A stretch of 64,000 bases of DNA from Anaerocolumna sp. AGMB13020 (GCF_033100115.1 NZ_CP136910.1:1674001-1738000), one strand, 5' to 3'. Shown: positions 8,847 through 17,942, counted from the stretch's first letter. Notes: generated by a model from the sequence alone, not told the origin. A program made the numbers and translations.

Positions 8847-9704
8847 ATGAAATATATTGATCTACACGTGCATTCGAATGCTTCGGATGGGACTCTTACT
8901 CCGACGGAGGTGGTCAGCCTTGCCGCTTCTTTGTCTTTATCGGCTATTGCTCTTACAGACCATGATACAGTTGCCGGTGTAGCGGAAGCCCAGGCTGCTG
9001 CTCTTGCGAAGTCCGATGCTAGTAATCCTTTAAGAATTATTCCAGGCGCAGAAATCTCTGCTGCTTATAATGGCAGGGATATTCATATTCTGGGACTGTT
9101 CCTGGATACGAAGAATAATGCTTTGATTAAGACCCTTCACGAGGCTGTTGCCAAAAGGGAAGAACGTAACGAGAAAATGGCAGCCAATTTAAGGGGCGCC
9201 GGGATTGATATCACGGTGGATAAGTTAAAGGCAGCAGAAGGTGAAGCTGTTCTGACACGGGCACATTTTGCCAAGTATATGACAGAGCATGGTTTTACCA
9301 AATCCAACAAGGATGCTTTTGACAGATTTCTTAATGATTCTTCTCCTTATTATGTGGCCAGGGATTATCTCTCCCCGGAAGCTACAATTGATTTGATTCA
9401 TGAAGCAGGAGGCCTTGCGGTGCTTGCTCATCCTTTATTGTATAAGTATAATCTAGAGCAGTTGGATGTACTTATTTCTCTTTTAGCTGGTTTTGGGCTT
9501 GATGGTATTGAAGCTATTTATTCCTTGAATACCGGTTTTGATGAGGGCATAATCAGACGTTACGCCAATCGTTACAATCTTGCCCTTACTGGGGGTTCTG
9601 ATTTTCACGGTATGAACAAGCCTGATATTTCTCTGGGCAGCGGTAAAGGTAATTTGAAAATTCCAGAATCACTCCTTGAATCTTTGGAAAAAAGGTTAAA
9701 ATAA
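8847..9704 (+). CDS. PHP-domain phosphoesterase
   Basis: 285-residue metal-dependent phosphoesterase of the polymerase-and-histidinol-phosphatase (PHP) superfamily. Metal-ligand motifs are in order: DLHVHSNASDGT (5-16), LTDHDTV, PGAEIS, LAHP and the C-terminal GGSDFHG. The arrangement matches the YciV/RnaAM-like subgroup, members of which are 5'-3' exonucleases or 3',5'-nucleoside bisphosphate phosphatases; which applies cannot be decided. AGAAAGG precedes the ATG. It is a single gene pointing at yajC, with a strong terminator between them. Confidence 0.88.
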   Translation: MKYIDLHVHSNASDGTLTPTEVVSLAASLSLSAIALTDHDTVAGVAEAQAAALAKSDASNPLRIIPGAEISAAYNGRDIHILGLFLDTKNNALIKTLHEAVAKREERNEKMAANLRGAGIDITVDKLKAAEGEAVLTRAHFAKYMTEHGFTKSNKDAFDRFLNDSSPYYVARDYLSPEATIDLIHEAGGLAVLAHPLLYKYNLEQLDVLISLLAGFGLDGIEAIYSLNTGFDEGIIRRYANRYNLALTGGSDFHGMNKPDISLGSGKGNLKIPESLLESLEKRLK

Positions 9705-9725
9705 GGGACGCCGTGGCGTCCCTTT
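9703..9725. terminator. Terminator between PHP gene and yajC
   Basis: AAGGGACGCC (9703-9712) and GGCGTCCCTT (9715-9724) are a perfect 10-bp inverted repeat overlapping the PHP stop codon, followed by a short T-run. The convergent position suggests it serves both the PHP gene and yajC. Confidence 0.75.
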
Positions 9726-9733
9726 GGTGTTCC

Positions 9734-10060
9734 TTATTCTTTTGAAGCAATTGCTGACTGAGGTTTCTCAACTTCAACGATTGCTGATTTTTTCATAGGT
9801 ATACGGCAGTTCTTGTTGTTACCAAATTCAACGATAACTACATCTTCCATTACATCAATGATTACACCGTAAAATCCTCCGGTGGTCACTACACTGTCAC
9901 CGTTTTCCAAGGTTGACATCATAGCGTCCATTTTCTTCTGTTGTTTCTTCTGGGGACGAATCGCCATAAAATAAAAAATTCCCACCATGAAAACGATCCA
10001 CATTACTAATGTGGCTAAGTTCAAAGCACCGCTTGGTTGTGTTAAAAGTCCGATTTTCAT
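9734..10060 (-). CDS. yajC: Preprotein translocase subunit YajC
   Basis: Accessory membrane subunit of the Sec translocase. The 108-residue protein has one N-terminal transmembrane helix (about 16-36), followed by the hallmark MAIRPQKKQQKK and a small SH3-like cytosolic domain with GDSVVTTGGFYG. TAGGAGG precedes the ATG. It is 45 bases downstream of tgt in the usual tgt-yajC order. secD and secF, normally near, are not in this window. Confidence 0.95.
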   Translation of the reverse strand: MKIGLLTQPSGALNLATLVMWIVFMVGIFYFMAIRPQKKQQKKMDAMMSTLENGDSVVTTGGFYGVIIDVMEDVVIVEFGNNKNCRIPMKKSAIVEVEKPQSAIASKE

Positions 10061-10105
10061 CTTGTTCCTCCTAAATAATATAATTCTTGTGTTAAATATT
10101 CCTTC

Positions 10106-11242
10106 TTAGGCAAGTTCACCCTGGGCGAAACCCTCCAGCTTGTTTTTCTTATATTCTGCGTACCTTTGTTCTTCAATGGCACTGCGGATTTCTTCCATCA
10201 TATTGTTATAGAAATAAAGATTATGTGTTACCAAAAATCTTAATCCTAACATTTCTTTTGCTTTTAACAGATGTCTGATGTAAGCCCTGCTGTATTGTCT
10301 GCAAACAGGACATCCACAGCCTTTTTCAATTGGCGAATCATCCAGTTCGTATTTGGCATTCATCAGATTCATTTTACCGTGATTGGTATATGCATGACCA
10401 TGTCTTCCGTTTCTTGCAGGATATACACAGTCAAAGAAGTCTACACCTCTTTCTACCGACTCCAAGATATTCTCCGGTGTACCAACACCCATGAGGTAAG
10501 TGGGTTTTTCCAACGGAAGGTAAGGTACAGTTTCCTCCAGAATGTAATACATTTCCGAATGGGTTTCTCCAACTGCAAGCCCTCCCAGTGCATAACCGTC
10601 AAGATTTAATTCTGATATGGTTTTTGCATGTTCTATACGAATATCCTTATAGGTACCGCCCTGGTTTATTCCAAATAACATCTGCTGCTTATTTATTGTG
10701 TCCGGTAAGGTATTAAGTCTGTCCATTTCAGCCTTACAACGTAACAGCCACCTGGTGGTTCTATCCACTGAATTCTGCATGTAACTTCTTTCTGCCGGAT
10801 GTGGAGGGCATTCGTCAAATGCCATAGCTATGGTTGATGCAAGGTTTGATTGGATTCTCATACTTTCTTCCGGTCCCATAAATATCTTACGGCCATCAAT
10901 ATGGGAACTAAAATATACGCCTTCCTCTTTTATCTTTCTCAGTCCTGAAAGAGAAAACACCTGAAAGCCTCCTGAATCCGTCAGTATTGGTTTATCCCAT
11001 ACCATGAATTTATGAAGTCCTCCAAGTTTCTTGATTACCTCATCACCGGTTCTGACATGAAGATGATAAGTATTGGACAATTCCACCTGGGTTTTAATCT
11101 CTTGAAGATCCTGGGTTGACACCGCACCTTTAATAGCTGCTACCGTTCCAACATTCATAAAAACAGGGGTCTGAATGGTGCCATGAACGGTGTGGAATTC
11201 TCCACGCTTGGCTCTTCCGTCTCTTCTTAATAACTTGTACAT
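10106..11242 (-). CDS. tgt: tRNA-guanine transglycosylase
   Basis: Exchanges guanine-34 for preQ1 in tRNAs with GUN anticodons, the committing step of queuosine formation. The 378-residue TIM-barrel protein has LTDSGGFQVFSL (catalytic Asp), GGLAVGE, and the nucleophile segment VDFFDCVYPARNGRHGHAY. The zinc site is CGCPVC-x9-HLLKA with a later His. I chose the ATG at 11242, preceded by GGAGAG at good distance, because the ATG 21 bases upstream has its AGGG too close. Co-transcribed with yajC. Confidence 0.96.
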   Translation of the reverse strand: MYKLLRRDGRAKRGEFHTVHGTIQTPVFMNVGTVAAIKGAVSTQDLQEIKTQVELSNTYHLHVRTGDEVIKKLGGLHKFMVWDKPILTDSGGFQVFSLSGLRKIKEEGVYFSSHIDGRKIFMGPEESMRIQSNLASTIAMAFDECPPHPAERSYMQNSVDRTTRWLLRCKAEMDRLNTLPDTINKQQMLFGINQGGTYKDIRIEHAKTISELNLDGYALGGLAVGETHSEMYYILEETVPYLPLEKPTYLMGVGTPENILESVERGVDFFDCVYPARNGRHGHAYTNHGKMNLMNAKYELDDSPIEKGCGCPVCRQYSRAYIRHLLKAKEMLGLRFLVTHNLYFYNNMMEEIRSAIEEQRYAEYKKNKLEGFAQGELA

Positions 11243-11714
11243 TTTACTCTCCGATCTGTTCATTCCCTGGGTATATTACAGAATACAGTATTCTGCTAAT
11301 TCTTGCCCCACCCGTGTTCGCCTGCAAAACAAACGACGCACACTACTGGTACAAGTATACCTGTTACAGGAAGCTTTTTCAACTAAAATTTATAGTATTG
11401 TTACCAATTTTATTGCTTTTTTTCTGTATATTTGTTAATATGTTAAATAATTACATATAAATCCGTTTATCATAAAATCCACTCTACATCTTTGCAGAAC
11501 ACTTATCGCAGTTTAATAATCAGTATCTTTGCATGCATGCTCTTTCCCGACAATATTATTTCACCTATCTATTACAACAAGAACCAGCTGGACTGAAGGT
11601 GCTAAGCAGCTGGACTTCATGCAAAGCAATACCCACAATTAACTATGTGTAAATATAAATCCTAAATTAAAACATTTTAAACTAAAAATAAAATACACAT
11701 GAAAGAAGACCATT
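11243..11714. other. Divergent promoter region tgt / c-di-GMP receptor
   Basis: About 470 AT-rich bases between two divergently transcribed genes. I see no ORF with a ribosome site, no riboswitch core and no clear inverted repeat; both promoters must lie here. Confidence 0.45.
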
Positions 11715-14213
11715 ATGTCTATTCGAAATAATTTACGGATTACTTTATTTATATTAGCCATCCTTCCAATCATCCTCCTGTCTGTACTTTCCTATCATCT
11801 AATGACCGGAAAACTGATCAGGACAGAAAAAGCGGACCTTGAGCAACGAGCTGTAACCGGACAACAGGGCCTCCAGATATTTCTTAGCGGTAAACAGTCA
11901 GAGACCAGCCTTCTTGCTACAGAAAGTGATATTTACGATTATGCCCTTGCCCTGTCCTCTGATTCCGTTAGGAAAAATGAAGAAAACATTCTCTATGACA
12001 ACGCTATGGATTTATTAATCCGTCAGAGTAATACTATGCCCTATTATCAGAACATTCAAATATTCAATACGGATAATACTGTTGTACTAAGTACAGAAAA
12101 ACAAAGAATCAGCACAAGATTATCCGATAACCTTACATTATCCTATATGAAAGCTACTGGTAATCCAGCCTGCGGTATCAGCGGCATCCTTAAGAAAAAG
12201 CAGGAGAATGGCTCCAGTCAGTACTTCATTGAAATCGGATCTCCCATAAAATGCCGTACAAATACGAAAATAATTCTGGGTTATCTGGTTAGTACCTTGA
12301 ACCTGCAAAGCCTCAATGACTATATGAGTACTTTGTCCTCCGGCAGAAAGGATTACGCCTTTTGCCTGGATAAATACGGTAATTATATCTATCATCCTGA
12401 CAACAGGTATATCGGTACTAATATCAAGGATGATCAGCTGGGCAGACTTGTAACAGAGTTCTACAGTGGTAAGGTGAATGCCTCCGGGAATTTTCAGTAT
12501 GTCTTTGAAGCGACAGATAACATCTACGGCTATAGCATTTTAAAAAATACCGGCTGGGTCATTATCACGAAGCAGGAGGCAGGAAATGTAACCGGTCTTG
12601 CAAGGATTATCTTATATATTTTCCTGATTGGTATAATCGGCTGCTCCCTGTTTATATATCTCGCAGGCAATCGTATAGCTGATATTTACACAGAACCCAT
12701 TATGGAAATCAAAAATACGCTGCGTATTGCTTCCGAAGGTAACCTAAAAGCACAGAGTAATATAAAATCTAAGAATGAATTTGGTGAACTTTCCAGAAAT
12801 TTAAATAAAATGCTGCATATTGTCAGAAACAGCTACAACGAACTCTCTGCCATGCACGAAGAGCTTATTACCAAAGAAGAGCAATTGAGACTGAATTATA
12901 ATCACATTGAGTATCTTGCCTATCACGATGTTTTAACGAACCTCCCGAACAAGATGGCCTTTATTGAAAGAGTTAATCAGACCATTGCATCCTCACCGGG
13001 GTCAAATAAGCTGCATGCCGTTTATTTTGTGGACCTGGATGATTTTAAAACAGTGAATGATACCTTAGGTCATGAATACGGAGATAATCTGTTATCACAG
13101 ACAGCCGCCCATCTGCTCTCCCTTACCTCCGGAGACGATATTCTAGCCAGGGCCGGCGGAGATGAATTCCTTCTCTTTCGCGAGAATCTGGACAGTGATA
13201 CAGAGGCTCTGGATTTTGCGGCCTCGGTTATTGAATCACTAAAAACTCCTTTTCGTATTAACAATGAGTCCATCTATGTATCCATGAGCATTGGAATTGC
13301 TTTATATCCCAAAAACGGGCTTACTCATACCACACTGATTAAAAATGCTGATATTGCCATGTACAAATCAAAAGATACCGGTAAAAACAAATATACACTT
13401 TTTGATGTGACCATGGAGGAAGAATTAAACCGCAGTTCCCTTATTACAGAGGTTTTACGCCATGCCATTGCCAATGAAGAGATCTATGTAGTATATCAGC
13501 CTCAATATAATATTCGCAAAGAAACGATGACAGGCTTCGAGGCACTTATGCGTATCCGCAACCAGAAACTGGGTGAACTAAAACCTGTGGAATTTATACC
13601 GATAGCAGAAGAAAGTGGCATGATTACAGAACTTGGGGAGTGGATTCTAAAAGAAGCTTGTACCTTTAATAAGATCCTTATTGACCATGGATTTCCCTCG
13701 CTTATTGTATCTGTCAACATCTCCAGTGTCCAGTTAAGTAAAGCAGATTTTATCGACGTGGTTCGCAATATTCTAGCAGAAACCGGACTTCCTGCCTGCA
13801 ATCTGGAGCTGGAAGTAACCGAAAGTACTTTGGTATCTTCTCTTACAAATGCCTCTGTACAATTATCCTCTCTGCAGGACTTGGGCGTACGAATATCACT
13901 GGATGATTTCGGAACCGGTTATTCCTCCTTGAATTATCTGACGAATATACCAATTAATACCCTTAAAATGGACAAGTCCTTTGTCAATAACATCAGCAGC
14001 AATGAAAAAGATGCACAGATAGCTTCCGGAATCATCCATCTGGCTCACAGCATGAAGCTTGAGGTTATCGCAGAAGGTGTTGAGAGGACTGAACAATTGG
14101 AGGCTTTAAAGAAAAATAAATGCGATATTATTCAGGGATTTATTTACAGCAAGCCACTTTTACCCCATATTTTATTTGAAACTTTGACACCTTGTCCAAT
14201 AAGTAATATTTAA
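11715..14213 (+). CDS. Membrane sensor with GGDEF and EAL domains
   Basis: 832-residue cyclic-di-GMP turnover protein. A transmembrane helix (about 9-29) is followed by an extracytoplasmic dCache-like sensor to about 290, a second helix (about 297-318), a HAMP-like linker, then GGDEF and EAL domains. The cyclase motif is an intact GGDEF at 481-485, but the inhibitory I-site Arg is Ser (SGDDILARA precedes GGDEF). The EAL domain keeps EAL (609-611), LELEVTEST, DDFGTGYSS, IAEGVE and QGFIYSKP, so phosphodiesterase residues appear complete. Both activities are therefore possible. It is a monocistronic gene ending just before the tRNA-Trp promoter. The ligand is unknown. Confidence 0.93.
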   Translation: MSIRNNLRITLFILAILPIILLSVLSYHLMTGKLIRTEKADLEQRAVTGQQGLQIFLSGKQSETSLLATESDIYDYALALSSDSVRKNEENILYDNAMDLLIRQSNTMPYYQNIQIFNTDNTVVLSTEKQRISTRLSDNLTLSYMKATGNPACGISGILKKKQENGSSQYFIEIGSPIKCRTNTKIILGYLVSTLNLQSLNDYMSTLSSGRKDYAFCLDKYGNYIYHPDNRYIGTNIKDDQLGRLVTEFYSGKVNASGNFQYVFEATDNIYGYSILKNTGWVIITKQEAGNVTGLARIILYIFLIGIIGCSLFIYLAGNRIADIYTEPIMEIKNTLRIASEGNLKAQSNIKSKNEFGELSRNLNKMLHIVRNSYNELSAMHEELITKEEQLRLNYNHIEYLAYHDVLTNLPNKMAFIERVNQTIASSPGSNKLHAVYFVDLDDFKTVNDTLGHEYGDNLLSQTAAHLLSLTSGDDILARAGGDEFLLFRENLDSDTEALDFAASVIESLKTPFRINNESIYVSMSIGIALYPKNGLTHTTLIKNADIAMYKSKDTGKNKYTLFDVTMEEELNRSSLITEVLRHAIANEEIYVVYQPQYNIRKETMTGFEALMRIRNQKLGELKPVEFIPIAEESGMITELGEWILKEACTFNKILIDHGFPSLIVSVNISSVQLSKADFIDVVRNILAETGLPACNLELEVTESTLVSSLTNASVQLSSLQDLGVRISLDDFGTGYSSLNYLTNIPINTLKMDKSFVNNISSNEKDAQIASGIIHLAHSMKLEVIAEGVERTEQLEALKKNKCDIIQGFIYSKPLLPHILFETLTPCPISNI

Positions 14214-14223
14214 TAAAAAATTC

Positions 14224-14259
14224 TTGACAATTGACACAATTTATTGTATTCTATATTAG
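14224..14259 (+). promoter_or_regulatory. tRNA-Trp promoter
   Basis: Two overlapping sigma-A-like promoters: TTGACA (14224-14229), 17 bases, TATTCT (14247-14252); and TTGACA (14231-14236), 17 bases, TATTAG (14254-14259). Either places the start shortly before the tRNA. Confidence 0.75.
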
Positions 14260-14284
14260 CAGTCGCGACAAGCGGCTGAGCCTT

Positions 14285-14355
14285 AGGGGATTGGTCAAAT
14301 GGTATGACAAGGGTCTCCAAAACCTTTAGCGGGAGTTCGATTCTCTCATCCCCTG
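14285..14355 (+). tRNA. tRNA-Trp (anticodon CCA)
   Basis: Complete cloverleaf: acceptor AGGGGAT pairs exactly with ATCCCCT, the D stem is GTC/GAC, the anticodon stem AGGGT/ACCTT holds loop CTCCAAA (anticodon CCA, Trp), and the T stem GGGAG/CTCTC holds loop TTCGATT. The discriminator is G and CCA is not encoded. It is a single tRNA gene with its own promoter and terminator, at the edge of an AT-rich accessory block. Confidence 0.96.
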
Positions 14356-14357
14356 TA

Positions 14358-14388
14358 AACACTATCAGATAATGGTAGTGTTTTTTTT
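14358..14388 (+). terminator. tRNA-Trp terminator
   Basis: AACACTATC and GGTAGTGTT pair around AGATAAT, followed by eight T residues, beginning three bases after the tRNA. Confidence 0.9.
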
Positions 14389-14824
14389 GTTGTGTATATC
14401 AGTGTTTTACGGTTATAACCCAGCTTGACAATTTCAGCAACGAAACCAGAACATATTTTTTTATATCTTTTTGTACACTTCATATAGGAAAAACTGATTC
14501 ATCTTAATATCAAATGCAGACTGAAATTTCGTATCATATCCAACTGAATATGAACATAAAATTTTCCATTGTCCTACTACTATCAGTATGTCCCTACCCT
14601 TTCCCAGATGAATGTCGTAATCCATGAATTATTGCATTTTTGTTAATGCTTATCTCTTTAGCTATCCTCTTTAAACATTTCGTAAGTCCCTGTTTTGCAG
14701 ATAGTTACTATTTCGATTATATACACAATACTATTGGAATAATTAATTTTGTGAGCCTCTTGAAAGTTCTTGATTTATTTCTCAAATCTATCTTTTCCAT
14801 TACTATCTCTGATTATTTTTCACA
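14389..14824. other. Gene-free stretch after tRNA-Trp
   Basis: About 430 AT-rich bases with no supported gene. I looked for a second copy of the tRNA 3' end, which would mark an integrated element, and saw none here. Confidence 0.4.
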
Positions 14825-14854
14825 TCAAAAAAGCACCCTCCGAGTTAAGAGTGC
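14825..14854 (-). terminator. Terminator of the AT-rich two-gene unit
   Basis: On the minus strand GCACTCTT pairs with GAGGGTGC (G-U pairs allowed) around AACTCG, followed by TTTTTT. It lies about 30 bases past the stop of the membrane-protein gene at 14883. Confidence 0.7.
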
Positions 14855-14882
14855 CTGAGTATTATTTTTATATCAAGTTTTT

Positions 14883-15554
14883 TTATTTAATTTGATTTTT
14901 TATACTGTTTATAATAATCGCATAATTCTCATTAATAATATCTATCTTGGTTAAAATATTAGCCTTATCATTTGGTTGATTATACGTTATAAACTGTTTC
15001 ATTCTTTTTATTGAATCTCTACAAGTTATAAATACATCTAATAAAAATTGCGGATTCATCTCTTGTAAAAAATCTGTATAAGGTTCTCTTTTTTTATTAT
15101 TAATTTCAAACATTCTCTTATCTTTCATGGCTTGAATAGCTAAGTCATAATAGAATAATGACTCATTCAGATATATATTTCTTATTGTTGAATTTTGACA
15201 GTTTTTTATTGCTTTTTGCTCCAAACTTATTCCTAATATTATATCATTTAGAATCTTCTGATAAAAAAATTTCTTTAATTCTAATCTATCTTTATGATTC
15301 TTTTTATTATCTCTGATACTTTTCAAAAATTTTATGCATTTTACACTCAAAAATATTACAACGAAAATTAAAATAGATACTAAAATGTAATTTATAAAAA
15401 CCATGACTAATTTATCTAATAATTTATTTGACATTTCAGTCTCATCATTGATTATATTAGTTAAAAATACAGCTATTAAAGCTTCTAGGAAAACATATAT
15501 TGCATTAATAATTCTTTCACCATATGTTTTACCTAAGTCTTTTAATTCATTCAC
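14883..15554 (-). CDS. Hypothetical two-helix membrane protein
   Basis: Not recognised. The 223-residue product has two transmembrane helices (about 16-36 and 48-72), then a charged, mainly helical cytosolic part of about 150 residues rich in Lys, Asn and Ile. The first possible standard start is a GTG at 15554 with no ribosome site. The frame stays open and protein-like for another 60 bases to an ATC codon (15612-15614) preceded by AGGAG at 8 bases, so the real start may be that rare codon. It lies just downstream of another unknown gene on the same strand, in DNA much more AT-rich than the surroundings. The layout recalls small membrane-effector pairs, but there is no motif to support a defence role. 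Confidence 0.6.
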   Translation of the reverse strand: MNELKDLGKTYGERIINAIYVFLEALIAVFLTNIINDETEMSNKLLDKLVMVFINYILVSILIFVVIFLSVKCIKFLKSIRDNKKNHKDRLELKKFFYQKILNDIILGISLEQKAIKNCQNSTIRNIYLNESLFYYDLAIQAMKDKRMFEINNKKREPYTDFLQEMNPQFLLDVFITCRDSIKRMKQFITYNQPNDKANILTKIDIINENYAIIINSIKNQIK

Positions 15555-15625
15555 AACTTCGATAGATGAAGCTTCATAACTTTTATTTAGTTTATAAAAT
15601 TTAGGTGCTCCGATAAAATCATCTC

Positions 15626-16159
15626 CTAATCTATATAACTTATTATATTATTGTTTCTCCATTTATCTAGTAAATCTTTAAATATTTTCTGTTTTCTAGT
15701 GACACTCCCATCTAAATATTTAACAACATTAGCATATTGAAAATATAGCATGTTCATTAATCTTTCTAATTCTTCTTCTGTAAATATTCTTTCCTTTGCT
15801 ATTCTCCATAATATTTCATTGCTATGTATTCGTTCCAATAGTGCATCAAATATTATGGCCATATCAGTATGTGTTATAACAGGAACTTTTACCCAAGTCT
15901 CAGAAAAGACCCTAAAAATATGTCTTGGTATTTCAACTTTCCTACATTCTAGGATTTTTTTAATATGTTTCTCACCTATATTTCTATAATGATGATCAGT
16001 CTTACCCGCTTCCTCATCATAAATAGTTAGAAAAATTTCATAGTTATCTCTATCTTGACAAGAATAATATATACCTAAAAGCTCAAACATCTTTCCTATA
16101 CCGTTAATACCATATAGTTCTCTCAAGTCTGTATCTGATAATTTACTAAATAAATACAT
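15626..16159 (-). CDS. Hypothetical cytosolic protein
   Basis: Not recognised. From the ATG at 16159, preceded by GGAGGAG, the product is 177 residues beginning MYLFSKLSDTDLRELYG. It is soluble, helical and charged, with no visible catalytic motif, signal peptide or membrane segment. Its stop overlaps the extended reading frame of the membrane-protein gene, which suggests translational coupling of the two. Very AT-rich codons and the position beside tRNA-Trp suggest horizontal acquisition. Confidence 0.65.
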   Translation of the reverse strand: MYLFSKLSDTDLRELYGINGIGKMFELLGIYYSCQDRDNYEIFLTIYDEEAGKTDHHYRNIGEKHIKKILECRKVEIPRHIFRVFSETWVKVPVITHTDMAIIFDALLERIHSNEILWRIAKERIFTEEELERLMNMLYFQYANVVKYLDGSVTRKQKIFKDLLDKWRNNNIISYID

Positions 16160-16539
16160 AATATGCTCCTCCAATTCATTAGTATAATAATCCATTATAT
16201 ACCATTTTAATACAATTGAAAAGAGCATTAATATAATTTAAATTATATTAGTATTATATATAACATCATAATAGATATTATATTATTAGTGTAAAATTCA
16301 TGTAATATAGGGAATATTTCAATCTCTCACTTTATGATAAATATTTTTTATAGCAAATCCACATTCTTGGCATTCATAAGGAAGATTATACTCTCCATCT
16401 TATCTTTTTACATGAAAAAGCGCTTAAAAGTTTTGAACATCGCCGGCGTTTTTCTTATATAATAGAATTTTTCTCATTTTTGTGATAGACTGACTCTATT
16501 CGATGATGAAATAGTTAAACATAAATTATGGAGGTGCAT
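16160..16539. other. Intergenic promoter region with TATAAT
   Basis: 380 AT-rich bases between divergent genes. TATAAT at 16458-16463 with TTGAAC at 16433-16438 (19-base spacing) is a weak promoter for the metallopeptidase-like gene. The local palindrome CGCCGGCG (16441-16448) next to a T-run is unusually GC-rich for this stretch. Confidence 0.4.
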
Positions 16540-17436
16540 ATGGTTAAAATTATTGATACTTATTCGCAAATCAATTCATTATTTGAAAATGAAGCTTTCA
16601 GTTTAAATAAATGGGAAATATATATAAATTCGATTTTTGATAACTCTGCCCATATTTTCAAGGATGACATAAAAGAATATCTTGATAGCGGGACATATAC
16701 TTACGAAAAAGATTTTTTTCCAATAATTAATGCTGTGTATAAAAATCCTTCTTTCGAATGTTTACATAACTCTTTTACAAAAGTGACAGAAAATTTGAAT
16801 GCAAGAATCATCAAATGCTTTGGCAATGAGTTGGAGGTTGATATTGTACTTTATCTTGGTCTTTGCAATGCTGCCGGATGGGTAACTAATATCAATGGAA
16901 AAGATACCGTTTTGTTAGGTGTAGAAAAGATAATCGAGCTGAATTGGCAAGGTATAGAATCAATGTATGGTCTTATCTATCATGAATTAGGTCATGTATA
17001 TCAAAAACAACATGGCATTTTAGACCAATATTGTGATGACAAGAAACAATATTTTGTGTGGAAATTATTCACAGAGGGTATTGCCATGTATTTTGAACAG
17101 CTGCTGGTTCATGACCTTAATTTCTATCATCAGGATGGAAAGGGCGGATGGAAGGAATGGTGCGATAATCATTTTCAACAAATAGTAATGGATTTCAATC
17201 ATGATTTACCGACTATGGACAAATTAAACCAGAGATATTTTGGAGACTGGGTAAATTATCATGATCATGGAGATGTAGGTTATTACCTTGGAACGAAGTT
17301 TGTTCATTATCTTATTAAGAAATATAATTTTACTTTATTAATTAATTTAAAGCTTGAAGATATTTACAAATTATATTTGGCTTTTGTACAAGAACAACAA
17401 GGAATAATACACAAAGAAAATTTAACTTTATTGTGA
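16540..17436 (+). CDS. Putative zinc metallopeptidase (HExxH)
   Basis: 298-residue protein with IYHELGHVYQ, the zinc-binding HELGH at residues 148-152. A downstream Glu in FTEGIAMYFEQ (Glu179) is a good third ligand, so the arrangement is gluzincin-like. It has no signal peptide or membrane helix, so it is probably cytosolic. The rest does not match a family I can name; peptidase-MA-like or other HExxH families are possible. The ATG at 16540 has GGAGG at the right distance; an upstream ATG lacks one. Neighbours give no hint: an unknown AT-rich pair on one side and an orphan holin on the other. Confidence 0.7.
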   Translation: MVKIIDTYSQINSLFENEAFSLNKWEIYINSIFDNSAHIFKDDIKEYLDSGTYTYEKDFFPIINAVYKNPSFECLHNSFTKVTENLNARIIKCFGNELEVDIVLYLGLCNAAGWVTNINGKDTVLLGVEKIIELNWQGIESMYGLIYHELGHVYQKQHGILDQYCDDKKQYFVWKLFTEGIAMYFEQLLVHDLNFYHQDGKGGWKEWCDNHFQQIVMDFNHDLPTMDKLNQRYFGDWVNYHDHGDVGYYLGTKFVHYLIKKYNFTLLINLKLEDIYKLYLAFVQEQQGIIHKENLTLL

Positions 17437-17466
17437 ACTCTACCATTTTTAATTTATTGTGAGCTC

Positions 17467-17490
17467 CACCCACAATCCAGTGGGGTTTTT
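17467..17490 (+). terminator. Terminator after the metallopeptidase gene
   Basis: CCCAC (17469-17473) and GTGGG (17480-17484) form a hairpin followed by GTTTTT, about 30 bases after the stop codon. Confidence 0.7.
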
Positions 17491-17566
17491 GTGTGCAACC
17501 ACCAGGGTCAGTGCTTTTTTATCGTCCCTGTATCCAAGTGTATTTTTTCGTATTTATGAATTACAA

Positions 17567-17602
17567 AAGAAGCCCTTTGTTATTCCTAACAGAAGGCTTC
17601 TT
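17567..17602. terminator. Bidirectional hairpin downstream of the holin gene
   Basis: AAGAAGCC (17567-17574) and GGCTTCTT (17595-17602) pair exactly. T-runs follow on both strands. It lies downstream of the leftward holin gene and of the rightward peptidase gene. Confidence 0.65.
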
Positions 17603-17687
17603 TTTGCTGTATTCTTAACTTTATTCATTTATTTCTTTCGCATTCTCTTACTTGTACTCTTACCGCTGCTCTTTGCTATCAGCGCAG

Positions 17688-17942
17688 TCACTTTTTGTTC
17701 TTTATATTTCGAAGGAGTTCAAATGCTCCGGTGCTGGCAAGACCACTTGCCAATCCTCCCAATAAGATTTCCGGAGAGAACGTCCATTTATTCATCCACA
17801 TATTTAGTATAATACCTATTACCCCCATTATTAAAGGTATAAATTTATTGGGAATTACAGTTATGCTGTGTTTAATAATATACCCAAGGCAGTAACAGAT
17901 ACCAACAATAATCAATATTACATATTGATTTAAGAATTCCAT
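17688..17942 (-). CDS. Phage-type holin, orphan
   Basis: 84-residue membrane protein with hydrophobic segments at about 7-25 and 31-49 and the C-terminal pattern FSPEILLGGLASGLASTGAF seen in phage holins of Clostridia. Holins form inner-membrane lesions that release endolysin. I chose the ATG at 17942, preceded by GGAGAG; the ORF opens earlier without a site. No endolysin, tail or integrase gene is nearby, so it is a prophage remnant or a domesticated holin. Confidence 0.65.
   Translation of the reverse strand: MEFLNQYVILIIVGICYCLGYIIKHSITVIPNKFIPLIMGVIGIILNMWMNKWTFSPEILLGGLASGLASTGAFELLRNIKNKK

Noticed and set aside
14285..14882. Integration attachment site at tRNA-Trp
   Set aside because: No duplicated tRNA 3' end and no integrase are visible in the window, so an integrated element cannot be claimed.
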